From: Oxalobacteraceae bacterium UBA6018
GTDB lineage: Bacteria > Pseudomonadota > Gammaproteobacteria > Burkholderiales > Burkholderiaceae_D
Length of the DNA: 52,755 bases
Direction of reading: 5' to 3'
NCBI GenBank assembly: GCA_002428015.1
Contig: DIZW01000038.1
Location: forward strand, 1 to 52,755
Below the pieces are notes generated by a model. The model was not told the origin of the DNA. It saw nothing but the letters and a program-made list of their open reading frames with translations, and did no database searches. The position numbers and the translations under genes were made by a program. This document shows, piece after piece, positions 34,769 to 43,094 of this stretch (its first letter is position 1; every line of letters starts with the position of its first letter).

Positions 34769-36430
34769 ATGAAGATCCTCTTTTCGCTGCGCCGCGCATT
34801 GGCGCTATTGGCTATTTGCTCGCCGGCGCTGGCCCAAACCGCGCCGACTCCCCCGTCCTTGCCCGCGGCCGTCAACACCGACCCGGCACGCGCCCAGGTG
34901 GTGCTGCCGGAGCCGGCCAACCTCACGCTGCCCTCGTTGATCCTGATCGGCGACTCCACCGTGCGCAATGGGCGCGACGACGGCCAGGGCAAGGGGCCGG
35001 TCGGCCAATGGGGCTGGGGTAATCCGATCGCGCGCTATTTCGACCAAGGCAAAATCAACGTGGTCAACCGCGCGGTGGGCGGGCTGTCGAGCCGCACCTA
35101 CCTCACCAGCGGGCATTGGGAGCGCACGGCCGCCTTCATCAAGCCGGGCGACGTGGTGTTGATGCAGTTCGGGCATAACGACAGCGGCGCGGTCAACGAC
35201 ACCAGCCGCGCGCGCGCTTCGCTCAAGGGCGTGGGCGAGCAGAGCGAGGAAATCGACAATCTGCTGACCCACAAGCACGAGGTGGTGCACAGCTACGGCT
35301 GGTATCTGCGCAAATACATCGCCGAGATCAAGGCGCGTGGCGCCATCCCCGTGGTGGTCTCACCGATCCCGCACAAGCAATGGGACGCCGACGGCCGCGT
35401 GCACCGCAACAAGGCCGACTACGCTGGCTGGGCCGAGCAGGTGGCCGCACAGGAGCACGTCGGTTTCATCGACCTCAATGAACTGGCGGCGCGCAAATAC
35501 GACGAGATGGGTCATGACGCGGTCATGAAGCTGTTCCCGCTGGTGACGCCGGACGAGCATACCCATACCAACCTGGCCGGCGCCGAACTCAATGCGCAGA
35601 TCGTCGTGCAGGGCCTGAAAGCCTTGAAGACGCTGCCGCCGCTGCCTTTCCTAGCCAACCCGCAGGCGCGCGAGGACGATCGTCCCGTGGTCGACGCGGC
35701 CAAGGTGGCCGACGAGAAGGCGCTCAATCCGAAGCTGCCGACCCTGTTCATCGTGGGCGACTCGACCGTCAAGAGCGGCGGCATGAGGGGGATGATCGGC
35801 TGGGGCGAGCGCATCGCGCCGTTTTTCGACGCCAGCAAGATCAACGTGGTCAACCAGGCCATCGGCGGGCGCAGCAGCCGGACTTACCTGACCGAAGGAC
35901 GCTGGGACAGGGTGGCCGGCCAGCTCAAGGCCGGCGATATCGTGCTGATCCAGTTCGGGCACAACGATGGCGGCCGCATCGGCGACCCGGCCATGAAGAA
36001 CCGCGCCTCGGCGCCCGGCATCGGGCCGGAGACCGTGGAAGACACGCGCCCGGACGGCAGCAAGGAGCAGGTGCATAGCTTCGGTTGGTACATGGCCAAG
36101 TATGTGGCCGACGCCAAAGCCAAGGGTGCGACGGTGATCCTGCTCTCGCCCATTCCGCACAAGGACAAGTGGGAGAACGGCCGCGATTTCGAGAACTTCG
36201 CGCAGTGGGACCAGGCCGTGGCCAAGGCCGGCGGCGCGCAGTACGTGGACCTGACGATGCTCATATCCGACGCCTATCGCAAGGTGGGCGCGGACAAGGT
36301 CGCCGCCTTCTTCGCCGATGCGCGCACCCATACCAACGACAGCGGCGCGCAGTTTAACGCCGAGCGCGTCGTGGCCGGCCTCAAAGGCTTGAGCGGCAAT
36401 CCGCTCGGCCCATATTTTTCGGCGCGATGA
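34769..36430 (+). CDS. Tandem-domain rhamnogalacturonan acetylesterase (CE12-CE12)
   Basis: This encodes 553 residues with a signal peptide (LAICSPALAQ). Two complete SGNH/CE12 domains follow. Domain 1 (about 50-290) has GDSTVRNG (Ser), VGGLSSRTY (Gly), FGHNDSG (Asn) and DEHTHTN (Asp, His). Domain 2 (about 325-545) has GDSTVKSG, IGGRSSRTY, FGHNDGG and DARTHTN. Both therefore keep all catalytic blocks. CE12 enzymes remove O-acetyl groups from galacturonic acid in the RG-I backbone, which opens it to lyases. Two intact copies in one chain suggest processive or complementary regioselective deacetylation (inference). It leads an operon; the DUF6250 gene overlaps it by 4 nt. The start codon has no strong ribosome site. 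Confidence 0.9.
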   Translation: MKILFSLRRALALLAICSPALAQTAPTPPSLPAAVNTDPARAQVVLPEPANLTLPSLILIGDSTVRNGRDDGQGKGPVGQWGWGNPIARYFDQGKINVVNRAVGGLSSRTYLTSGHWERTAAFIKPGDVVLMQFGHNDSGAVNDTSRARASLKGVGEQSEEIDNLLTHKHEVVHSYGWYLRKYIAEIKARGAIPVVVSPIPHKQWDADGRVHRNKADYAGWAEQVAAQEHVGFIDLNELAARKYDEMGHDAVMKLFPLVTPDEHTHTNLAGAELNAQIVVQGLKALKTLPPLPFLANPQAREDDRPVVDAAKVADEKALNPKLPTLFIVGDSTVKSGGMRGMIGWGERIAPFFDASKINVVNQAIGGRSSRTYLTEGRWDRVAGQLKAGDIVLIQFGHNDGGRIGDPAMKNRASAPGIGPETVEDTRPDGSKEQVHSFGWYMAKYVADAKAKGATVILLSPIPHKDKWENGRDFENFAQWDQAVAKAGGAQYVDLTMLISDAYRKVGADKVAAFFADARTHTNDSGAQFNAERVVAGLKGLSGNPLGPYFSAR

Positions 36431-37095
36431 GCCTGGCCTTAGCGGCGGTGGTGGCGCTGTCGGCCTGCCCGAACTGGGGCCATCCGGCGCGCCAGCTCTA
36501 CGCCGACCAGTTCAGCGGCCCGCTCGAGCAGTGGGTCAGCGAATACCGGCACGGACCGGGCGCGTGGATCGGCACGCGCGGCGGCAAGCTGGTGATGGAC
36601 GTCGACAGCGGCGCCACGGTCTGGTTCAAGCGGCCGCTCGAGGGCGACTACGTGATCAGCTTCACCCGCAAGGTGCTGGTGGCCGGCGCCAGGAACGACC
36701 GCCTGTCCGACTTTAACATGTTCTGGATGGCTAGCGACCCGGCCAATCCATCGCTGTTCACGCGCGGCGGCGCCTTCGCCCAGTACGACCCACTGCGCCT
36801 GTATTACGCCGGCATCGGCGGCAATACCAACACCACCACGCGCTTTCGCCGGTACTCGGGCAATGGCGAGCGCACCCTCCTGTCCGAATACAGCGACCGC
36901 CGCCACCTGCTCGAGGCCAACCACGATTACGCCGTCGAGATCGCGGTGTACCAGGGCTGCACGCGCGTGACCCTGGATGGCGAAACCGTATTCTCGTACC
37001 GCGATCCTGAGCCGCTCAAGGAAGGCTACTTCGGTTTTCGCACCACGCAGTCGCGCCAGGAAATCGACAATTTCAAGATCTACCAGCTCAAATAA
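36427..37095 (+). CDS. DUF6250-like lipoprotein in the pectin operon
   Basis: This encodes 222 residues; ATG 36427 overlaps the CE12 stop (ATGA). A short signal with lipobox (VVALSAC) is followed by one beta-jelly-roll domain: 'YADQFSGPLEQWVSE', 'LVMDVDSGATVWFKRPLEGDYVISF', 'DFNMFWMASDP', 'YYAGIGGNTNTTTRFRRY' and 'GYFGFRTTQSRQEIDNFKIYQL'. This pattern matches DUF6250, which I associate with pectin and rhamnogalacturonan loci; its activity is not known to me. Membrane anchoring and linkage to CE12 and GH105 suggest binding or cleavage of RG-I fragments. Confidence 0.75.
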   Translation: MSLALAAVVALSACPNWGHPARQLYADQFSGPLEQWVSEYRHGPGAWIGTRGGKLVMDVDSGATVWFKRPLEGDYVISFTRKVLVAGARNDRLSDFNMFWMASDPANPSLFTRGGAFAQYDPLRLYYAGIGGNTNTTTRFRRYSGNGERTLLSEYSDRRHLLEANHDYAVEIAVYQGCTRVTLDGETVFSYRDPEPLKEGYFGFRTTQSRQEIDNFKIYQLK

Positions 37096-37109
37096 CAGGA
37101 GACACCCCC

Positions 37110-38450
37110 ATGAAAGCACGACTGCTGCCGATCGCCGCCATGCTGATCGCATCGTTTACCGCGAGCGCGCAGGTCAACGACGTGACCGCGCCGCTGCACC
37201 TGATGAAGCCGAACTATCCGACCGCCTACGGTCCGCCGACGGTGGAGGAGGTGGCCAAGACGCTTAACCGCGTGTACACCTACCTGGACGGCGTCACGCC
37301 GGCGCGCTTGGTCAACGCCAAGACCAAGGCCGAGGTCACCGATTACCGCAAGATCAACGACGACAGCGTACTGGCGCCGGGCGACTTCCGCCTGACCAGC
37401 TACGAATGGGGCGTCACCTATGCCGGCATGCTGGAAGCGGCCAACGCGCTGGGCGACAAGCGCTATGCCGATTACGCGTTCAAGCGCCTGCGCTTCCTGT
37501 CGGACCTGGCGCCCGTGTACCAGGCCCGCCTGAAGGCCGACCCCAAGAGCTTTTCGCCGATCCGCGGCACCCTCGAGCCGCATGCGCTGGACGATATCGG
37601 GGCGGTGTGCGCGTCGGCCATCAAGGCCAAGCGCGCCGGGGCCCAAGGCAATCTGGGCGCGCTGATCAATATCTGCGATGACTTCATCAGCAAGAAGGAA
37701 TTCCGCCTGCCCGACGGTACCCTGGCGCGCAACCGTCCCCAGGCCAACACGCTGTGGCTGGACGACCTGTTCATGGCGGTGCCGGCCATCGCCCAGCTGG
37801 GCAAGCTGACCGGCGACCCGAAATACTACGACGACGCGGTGCACCAGGTGCAGGCTTATTCTCAGCGCATGTTCAACAAGGATAAAGGCATCTACATGCA
37901 CGGCTGGGTGCAGGGCATGGACGTGCATCCCGAATTCCACTGGGCCCGCGCGAACGGCTGGGCGGTGATGGCGATGGTCGAGCTGCTCGAAGTGCTGCCG
38001 AAGGATCATCCGGGTTATCCGATGGTGCTGGCGCAGCTGCGCGCCCACGTCAAGGGCCTGGCTTCCTACCAGGACGGCACCGGATTCTGGCATCAGCTGA
38101 TCGACCGTAACGACACCTACCTCGAAACCTCGGCCACGGCGATCTACACCTATGCGATCGCGCGCGCGATCAACCGCGGGTATATCGACAAGATGGCGTA
38201 TTCGCCGATGGTGATCCTGGCCTGGAACGCGGTCGCGTCCAAGGTCAACGCGAAAGGGCAGGTCGAGGGCACCTGCGTGGGCACCGGGATGGGTTTCGAT
38301 CCGGCGTTCTATTACTACCGCCCCGTCAATCCGTTCGCAGCCCATGGTTACGGACCGGTTCTGCTGGCAGGCGCTGAAGTCGTGAATATGCTCAAAGGCA
38401 ACAAGTTCGAGATCAACGATAGCTCCGTTCAGCTGCACGTGGCGCCGTAG
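37110..38450 (+). CDS. Second GH105/GH88-type unsaturated glucuronyl/rhamnogalacturonyl hydrolase, exported
   Basis: This encodes 446 residues; ATG 37110 has AGGAGA upstream. A signal peptide (ASFTASAQ) is followed by an (alpha/alpha)6 barrel: 'FRLTSYEWGVTYAGMLEAANALGDKRY', 'EPHALDDIGAVCASAIKAK', 'QANTLWLDDLFMAVPAIAQLGKLTGDPKYYDDAV', 'GWVQGMDVHPEFHWARANGWAVMAMVELLEVLP' and 'GTGFWHQLIDRNDTYLETSATAIYTYAIARAI'. The Asp of WLDDLFM matches the GH105 general-acid position. It is more like the Bacteroides-type GH105 enzymes than the YteR-like copy at 30100, so the two may prefer different unsaturated oligomers. It is third in the CE12-DUF6250-GH105 operon. Confidence 0.88.
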   Translation: MKARLLPIAAMLIASFTASAQVNDVTAPLHLMKPNYPTAYGPPTVEEVAKTLNRVYTYLDGVTPARLVNAKTKAEVTDYRKINDDSVLAPGDFRLTSYEWGVTYAGMLEAANALGDKRYADYAFKRLRFLSDLAPVYQARLKADPKSFSPIRGTLEPHALDDIGAVCASAIKAKRAGAQGNLGALINICDDFISKKEFRLPDGTLARNRPQANTLWLDDLFMAVPAIAQLGKLTGDPKYYDDAVHQVQAYSQRMFNKDKGIYMHGWVQGMDVHPEFHWARANGWAVMAMVELLEVLPKDHPGYPMVLAQLRAHVKGLASYQDGTGFWHQLIDRNDTYLETSATAIYTYAIARAINRGYIDKMAYSPMVILAWNAVASKVNAKGQVEGTCVGTGMGFDPAFYYYRPVNPFAAHGYGPVLLAGAEVVNMLKGNKFEINDSSVQLHVAP

Positions 38451-38579
38451 GATGTAGTAAATCTACTCAGCTTTCTTGGATGGTAGTAGGCTTGCATGGG
38501 GAGATCCTGTTTTTGTGTAGTAATATTACACATGCGCATAGAATCATTACGATCAGCGCGTCAACAGGAGACTTCTCGC
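38441..38579 (+). promoter_or_regulatory. Pullulanase promoter region with paired TGTAGTAA operators
   Basis: TGTAGTAA occurs at 38453-38460 within GTAG-TAAAT-CTAC, and at 38516-38523 within GTGTA-N7-TACAC (38515-38531). The two copies are 63 bp apart, close to six helical turns, which would suit a looping dimeric repressor such as a LacI-type protein. A -10-like TAGAAT lies at 38539-38544. No such regulator gene is in the window. Confidence 0.5.
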
Positions 38580-41330
38580 ATGCATCACCGATTTCCCATT
38601 TCACGGCGGCTGGCAACCGCATTGACCGCAGGCGCGCTAGGCCTGCTGCTGTCCGGCTGCGGCGGCGGAGGCGGCTCGGCCGCGCCCGCGCCCGCACCCG
38701 CGCCGGCGCCGCCGAGCGCCGTCGCGGTCAACATCAACCAGGCCGGCGCCTACTGGCTCGGTACCAGCACGCTGGCCTGGCCGGGCGCGCCGGCCAGCGG
38801 CAGCTACAAGCTGTACTACGCGGCCAACGCCGGCATCAAGAGCGGCAGCAGCGGCATCGAAGGCGCCGACGGCAGCTACGCGCTGACGGTCGACAGCGCC
38901 GGTCTCCCGGCCGCCCTGCAAACCCGCTTTCCCTACCTGCAAAGCGCCTTGTCCCTCAGCCTGGGCGCGGCCGACGCGGCCAACGCCAGGCAGCGCCTGA
39001 AGGAGCAGCTGGTGCTGGCGCAGTTCGATAGCGCCGGCAAGCTGGTTCAGGCCTACTCGGTGCAGACCGCCGGCGTGCTCGACGACCTGTACGCGGCGGC
39101 CGCGGCCAAGACCGCGCTCGGGCCCACCTTCGACAGCAACGGCGTGCCGACCGTGCGGGTTTGGGCGCCCACCGCCAAGTCGGTCAAGCTGAACCTGTAC
39201 GGCGCCAGCACCACCTCCGTGGACATGACCGAAGACGGCGCCACCGGCGTGTGGAGCTACACCGCGCCGGACGCCTCGCTGGTCAACGCCGCCTACTACA
39301 CCTTCAGCGTGAAGGTCTTCTCGCGCTGGGCCGGCGACACGGTCGTCACCAACGAGGTGGCCGACCCCTACTCGGTCAGCACCAACGCCAACGGCCAGCG
39401 CAGCTTCCTGGCCAACCTGGCCAGCGCCGCCACCAAGCCGGCCGGCTGGGATGGCCAGGTGATTCCGCCGCTGGCGCACCCGACCGACATCGCCATCTAC
39501 GAACTGCACATGCGCGATTTCAGCGCCAGCGACGCCAGCGTGCCGGCCAAGCACAAGGGTAAGTACCTGGCCTTCACCGACACCGCCTCGAACGGCATGA
39601 AGCACCTCAAGCTGCTGCAGCAGGCCGGCCTGACCCACATCCACCTGCTGCCGACGGCCGACATGGCCAGCATCGACGAAACCGGCTGCACCGTGCCGGT
39701 GATCGCGAGCGCCGCCGCCGATTCGGATCAGCAGCAGGCCGCCGTCGCCGCCATCAAGGACAGCGACTGCTTCAACTGGGGCTACGATCCGCAGTACTAC
39801 AACGTGCCCGAAGGGAGCTACGCGACCGATCCCAATGACGGCCTGGTACGGATCAAGGAATACCGCGCGATGGTCAAGTCGCTGCACGACAGCGGCCTGC
39901 GGGTGGTCATGGACATGGTCTACAACCACACGGCGGCGGCGCACCAGGACAGCCGTTCGGTGCTGGACAAGATCGTCCCCGGCTACTACTACCGCAGCAA
40001 CGCCGTGGGCGACACCACCGGCGACAGCTGCTGCTCCGACACCGCGAGCGAAAACGCGATGATGGGCAAGCTGGTAATCGACTCGCTCAAGCTGTGGGCC
40101 ACCGCCTACCAGGTCGACAGCTTCCGCTTCGACATCATGGGCCTGATGCCGAAGGCCTTGCTGACCCAGGCCCAGAGCGAGCTCAATGCCGCCGCCGGCC
40201 GCGCCATCTACCTGTACGGCGAAGGCTGGAATTTCGGCACGGTCGCCAACGACGCGCGCTTCGCCCAGGCGCGCCAGGACAACATGGCCGGCACCGGCAT
40301 CGGCACCTTCAACGACCGCGTGCGCGACACGGTGCGCGGCGGCGGCTGCTGCGACAGCGGCGCGGCCTTGATCGGCCAGCAGGGCCTGATCAACGGCGTC
40401 TACTACGACCGTAACGCCAACAGCACCCAGAGCCTGGACGACCTGCTGCGCCTGTCGGACTGGATGCGGGTGGGCCTGTCGGGCAGCCTGAAGGATTACG
40501 TTCAGACCGACCGCTTCGGCAGCAGCAAGACCAACGCCCAGATCGATTACTACGGCATGGGCGCCGGCTACGTGAGCCAGCCGCAGGAGACCATCAACTA
40601 CGCCGAGGCGCACGACAACCAGACCCTGTTCGACATCAACGCCTACAAGCTGCCGGTGTCGACCAGCGGCGCCGACCGGGTGCGCGTGCAAAACCTCGGC
40701 AACGCCCTGGTGATGCTGTCGCAGGGCGTGCCGTTCTTCCACGCCGGGCAGGATCTGCTGCGCTCCAAGTCGCTCGACCGCGACAGCTATAACGCCGGCG
40801 ACTGGTTCAACGCGCTCGACTTCAGCTACCAGAGTAACAACTTCGGGGTCGGCCTGCCGTCGGCGGAGAAGAACCAGGATAACTGGAGCGTGATGCGGCC
40901 TATCCTGACCAATCCCCTGATCAAGCCGTCGCCGGCCCTGATCCTGACGAGCCGCGACGACTTCCTCGACCTGCTGGCGATCCGCAAGAGCAGCACCTTG
41001 TTCCGGCTGCGCACGGCCGACGACGTCAAGCAGCGCCTTCACTTCTACAATACCGGCGCCGCCCAGGTACCGGGCCTGATCGCCATGCGCATCGACGGCC
41101 AGTCGCCGAGCGCCTACGCGGGCGCCAATTACAAGAGCGTGCTGGTGTTCTTCAACGTCGACAAGGTCGCCAAGACCTTGACCCTGGCCGACATGCAGGG
41201 CAAGACGCTGGCGCTGCATCCGGTGCAGCAGACGTCCAACGCCGACAGCGTCGTCCGGACCGCTACCTTCAGCAGCACCAGCGGGCAGTTCAGCATCCCC
41301 GCCCGCAGCACGGTGGTGTTCGTCGAATAG
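38580..41330 (+). CDS. Type I pullulanase (GH13) lipoprotein
   Basis: This encodes 916 residues; ATG 38580 has AGGAGA 9 nt upstream, and an earlier in-frame ATG at 38496 lies in the promoter. A lipobox (LLLSGC) is followed by a Gly/Ala-Pro linker. N-terminal sandwich domains include a CBM48-like region ('VRVWAPTAKSVKLNLYG'). The GH13 barrel follows: the pullulanase signature FNWGYDP (398-404), DMVYNHT, nucleophile Asp518 (SFRFDIMG), acid Glu548 (YGEGWNFG) and Asp679 (EAHDNQ). It debranches alpha-1,6 linkages in pullulan, starch or glycogen fragments at the cell surface or periplasm. It is the only starch enzyme here, with its own promoter region, and is unrelated in function to the pectin genes around it. 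Confidence 0.93.
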   Translation: MHHRFPISRRLATALTAGALGLLLSGCGGGGGSAAPAPAPAPAPPSAVAVNINQAGAYWLGTSTLAWPGAPASGSYKLYYAANAGIKSGSSGIEGADGSYALTVDSAGLPAALQTRFPYLQSALSLSLGAADAANARQRLKEQLVLAQFDSAGKLVQAYSVQTAGVLDDLYAAAAAKTALGPTFDSNGVPTVRVWAPTAKSVKLNLYGASTTSVDMTEDGATGVWSYTAPDASLVNAAYYTFSVKVFSRWAGDTVVTNEVADPYSVSTNANGQRSFLANLASAATKPAGWDGQVIPPLAHPTDIAIYELHMRDFSASDASVPAKHKGKYLAFTDTASNGMKHLKLLQQAGLTHIHLLPTADMASIDETGCTVPVIASAAADSDQQQAAVAAIKDSDCFNWGYDPQYYNVPEGSYATDPNDGLVRIKEYRAMVKSLHDSGLRVVMDMVYNHTAAAHQDSRSVLDKIVPGYYYRSNAVGDTTGDSCCSDTASENAMMGKLVIDSLKLWATAYQVDSFRFDIMGLMPKALLTQAQSELNAAAGRAIYLYGEGWNFGTVANDARFAQARQDNMAGTGIGTFNDRVRDTVRGGGCCDSGAALIGQQGLINGVYYDRNANSTQSLDDLLRLSDWMRVGLSGSLKDYVQTDRFGSSKTNAQIDYYGMGAGYVSQPQETINYAEAHDNQTLFDINAYKLPVSTSGADRVRVQNLGNALVMLSQGVPFFHAGQDLLRSKSLDRDSYNAGDWFNALDFSYQSNNFGVGLPSAEKNQDNWSVMRPILTNPLIKPSPALILTSRDDFLDLLAIRKSSTLFRLRTADDVKQRLHFYNTGAAQVPGLIAMRIDGQSPSAYAGANYKSVLVFFNVDKVAKTLTLADMQGKTLALHPVQQTSNADSVVRTATFSSTSGQFSIPARSTVVFVE

Positions 41331-41354
41331 GAACGATAGCGCCGGCGCCGGCGC

Positions 41355-41383
41355 AAAAAAAGCGCAGCCCGCCCGGGCTGCGC
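41355..41383 (-). terminator. Rho-independent terminator of the minus-strand SGNH-CE12-GH2 operon
   Basis: A 10-bp stem (41362-41371 with 41374-41383) is followed on the minus strand by seven T residues (A41355-A41361). It lies about 20 bp after the SGNH gene stop. A GC-only 16-bp self-complementary run (41340-41355) abuts it and could serve the convergent pullulanase gene. Confidence 0.85.
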
Positions 41384-41403
41384 TGGCGGCCGGCGCCTCC
41401 GGC

Positions 41404-42096
41404 TTAATTCAATACCGTGGGCAGCAAGGCTTCCACCTCGCTGGCCCAGCTCTCGTAGCCCTCGGCCGACAGGTGCAGCTTGTCGCGCCCCAGACCCTTC
41501 CAGTTGTCGCCCACAGGTGTGAACTTCGCGGCCAGATCCAGGTAGAACACGTTCTTGCGGTCGGCCAGCGCCGCGATCAGGACATCGGCTGCGGCCATTT
41601 TCTCGGTCGCGCGCGCGTTCGGCAAGATACTCATCAAGATCACTTTGATACCCGGGAATTTCTTCTGCGTGGCGGCGATGACGGCCTTGACGCCGGCCGC
41701 GATCTCCTCCGGCGTGTCGGCGAAGTTGTTCGTCCCGATCATGATCACCGCCGCCTTGGGCGAGATGAAGGACAGGTCGATATTCTGCAGGCGCCACAAG
41801 GTGTGCTGGGTGCGGTCCGAACCCTGGCCGAAGTCGAAGGCGCGCTCCTCGAAATGCTGCTTCCACACCGGGCTGCCGGCGCCCCAGCGCCATTGTTCGG
41901 TGATCGAGTCGCCGATGAAAATCAGGTCGGCCGGCTTCTTCTGGATTTTCCTCAGCGCGGCGTAGTCGCCGAAATAGGTCTGGTAGTTCGCGTGGACCGC
42001 GTAATTGCGGTCGCTGGGAACGGTGCTGGGATCATCCGGCGTGGCCAGGGCGGAGAGGCTGAGCGCGCACAGGGCGGCGCATACGAGTCGTTTCAT
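41404..42096 (-). CDS. Exported SGNH/GDSL hydrolase
   Basis: This encodes 230 residues; ATG 42096 overlaps the upstream GH43 stop by 4 nt (42093-42096). A signal peptide (ALCALSLSALA) is followed by 'LIFIGDSITEQW' (Ser), 'FGQGSDRTQHTLWRL' (Gly), 'MIGTNNF' (Asn) and 'GLGRDKLHLSAEGYESWA' (Asp, His). All four SGNH blocks are intact. This subgroup resembles the platelet-activating-factor acetylhydrolase-like GDSL esterases often found in polysaccharide loci rather than CE12. It is probably a deacetylase for RG-I side-chain or backbone fragments; specificity is unknown. It is the last gene of its operon. Confidence 0.85.
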   Translation of the reverse strand: MKRLVCAALCALSLSALATPDDPSTVPSDRNYAVHANYQTYFGDYAALRKIQKKPADLIFIGDSITEQWRWGAGSPVWKQHFEERAFDFGQGSDRTQHTLWRLQNIDLSFISPKAAVIMIGTNNFADTPEEIAAGVKAVIAATQKKFPGIKVILMSILPNARATEKMAAADVLIAALADRKNVFYLDLAAKFTPVGDNWKGLGRDKLHLSAEGYESWASEVEALLPTVLN

Positions 42097-43094
42097 GGTG
42101 TGGTCGCTGGTTGGTTGGCGGGTGCACGCAGGCTGGCCACGAGCGCGGCCGGCACCGCGATCGCGGTCCCGTGGCGCATGCGCAGCGGCGTGCCTTCGTC
42201 GGGAAAATGCATCTGGGCGGTGACGTCTTCCCAGGTGCGCAGGTCGCGTGAACGCAGCGCGCCGTAGTGCCTGGCGGTGTAGGCGTCGTAGTAGACGATG
42301 GTGTCGGCGCCGACCTGCAAGGCGGTCGGCCCCTCGACCCAGACCCCGGGAGGGCTGATCGGCTTGGAGAGCTGGCCGAACGGCCCGTGCAGGTCGGGCG
42401 CGGCGGCGATCTGCAGGTATTTTTTCGGCGGATTGCGGGTTTCGTCCTTCACCAGCAGGTAGTCGCCCTGGCCGGTGCGCAGGAAGGTCGCGTCGATCAC
42501 GCTGAAGCCCGGGTCGTAGAGCAGCGTCGTCGGCGTGAAGCTGACGAAGTCGCGCGTGGTGGTGGCGTAGATGCGGTGGTTGTACTTTTCCTCGGACGAG
42601 CCGTCGGTCTGGGCGAACTTGCCCGGGATGGTGGAGGCCCAGAAGATCAGGTATTCGCCGCGCGCCTGGTCGTACACGATCTCCGGCGCCCAGGCGTTGA
42701 GCACGTCCGGCTCGTGGGCCATCACCGGCAGTTCCTTCTGCGCGGACCAGTGCACCAGGTCGCGCGAGGAGGCGTAGCCGATGTTGTTCTCGTTCCAGCC
42801 CGAGGTCCACACCATGTGGAAGGTGCCGTCCGGCCCGCGCACGATGCAGGGGTCGCGCATCAGCCTCGACTTGCCCACCTTCGGGGCCAGGTAGCTGGCG
42901 CCGCCGGCCAGCTTGTCCCAGTGGTAGCCGTCGTCGCTGACGGCCAGGTGCAGGCCGTCCTCGCCGTTTTTGGTGAAGTAGGTGAACAGGTAGGCGTCGT
43001 GTGCGGCCGGCGCGGCAGGCGCGGCCGGGATGGGCGGCGCGGCGCATCCGGCCAGCAGGCCAGCCAGCGCCAGGGCGCAGACCGATTTCATCAT
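42093..43094 (-). CDS. GH43-family glycosidase, lipoprotein
   Basis: This encodes 333 residues; ATG 43094 overlaps the CE12 stop (a second ATG follows immediately). It has a lipobox (GLLAGC). The five-bladed propeller carries an ordered GH43 triad: Asp81 (MRDPCIV, general base), Asp201 (SVIDATFL, pKa modulator) and Glu254 (WVEGPTAL, acid), with typical spacing. 'WTSGWNENNIGYASSRDLVHW' and 'NAWAPEIVYDQARGEYLIFWAS' are characteristic. GH43 enzymes act on arabinan, xylan or galactan side chains; next to GH2 and CE12, side-chain arabinose or galactose removal is likely. It is not closely like the frameshifted GH43 at 11839. Confidence 0.85.
   Translation of the reverse strand: MMKSVCALALAGLLAGCAAPPIPAAPAAPAAHDAYLFTYFTKNGEDGLHLAVSDDGYHWDKLAGGASYLAPKVGKSRLMRDPCIVRGPDGTFHMVWTSGWNENNIGYASSRDLVHWSAQKELPVMAHEPDVLNAWAPEIVYDQARGEYLIFWASTIPGKFAQTDGSSEEKYNHRIYATTTRDFVSFTPTTLLYDPGFSVIDATFLRTGQGDYLLVKDETRNPPKKYLQIAAAPDLHGPFGQLSKPISPPGVWVEGPTALQVGADTIVYYDAYTARHYGALRSRDLRTWEDVTAQMHFPDEGTPLRMRHGTAIAVPAALVASLRAPANQPATTP

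Noticed and set aside
38496..38579. Upstream ATG for the pullulanase gene
   Set aside because: It lies over the palindromic operator and the -10 box, lacks a ribosome site and would bury the lipoprotein signal. ATG 38580 has AGGAGA.
38637..41219. 860-residue minus-strand frame opposite the pullulanase
   Set aside because: It is a shadow of a well-defined GH13 enzyme and has no recognisable motif or ribosome site.
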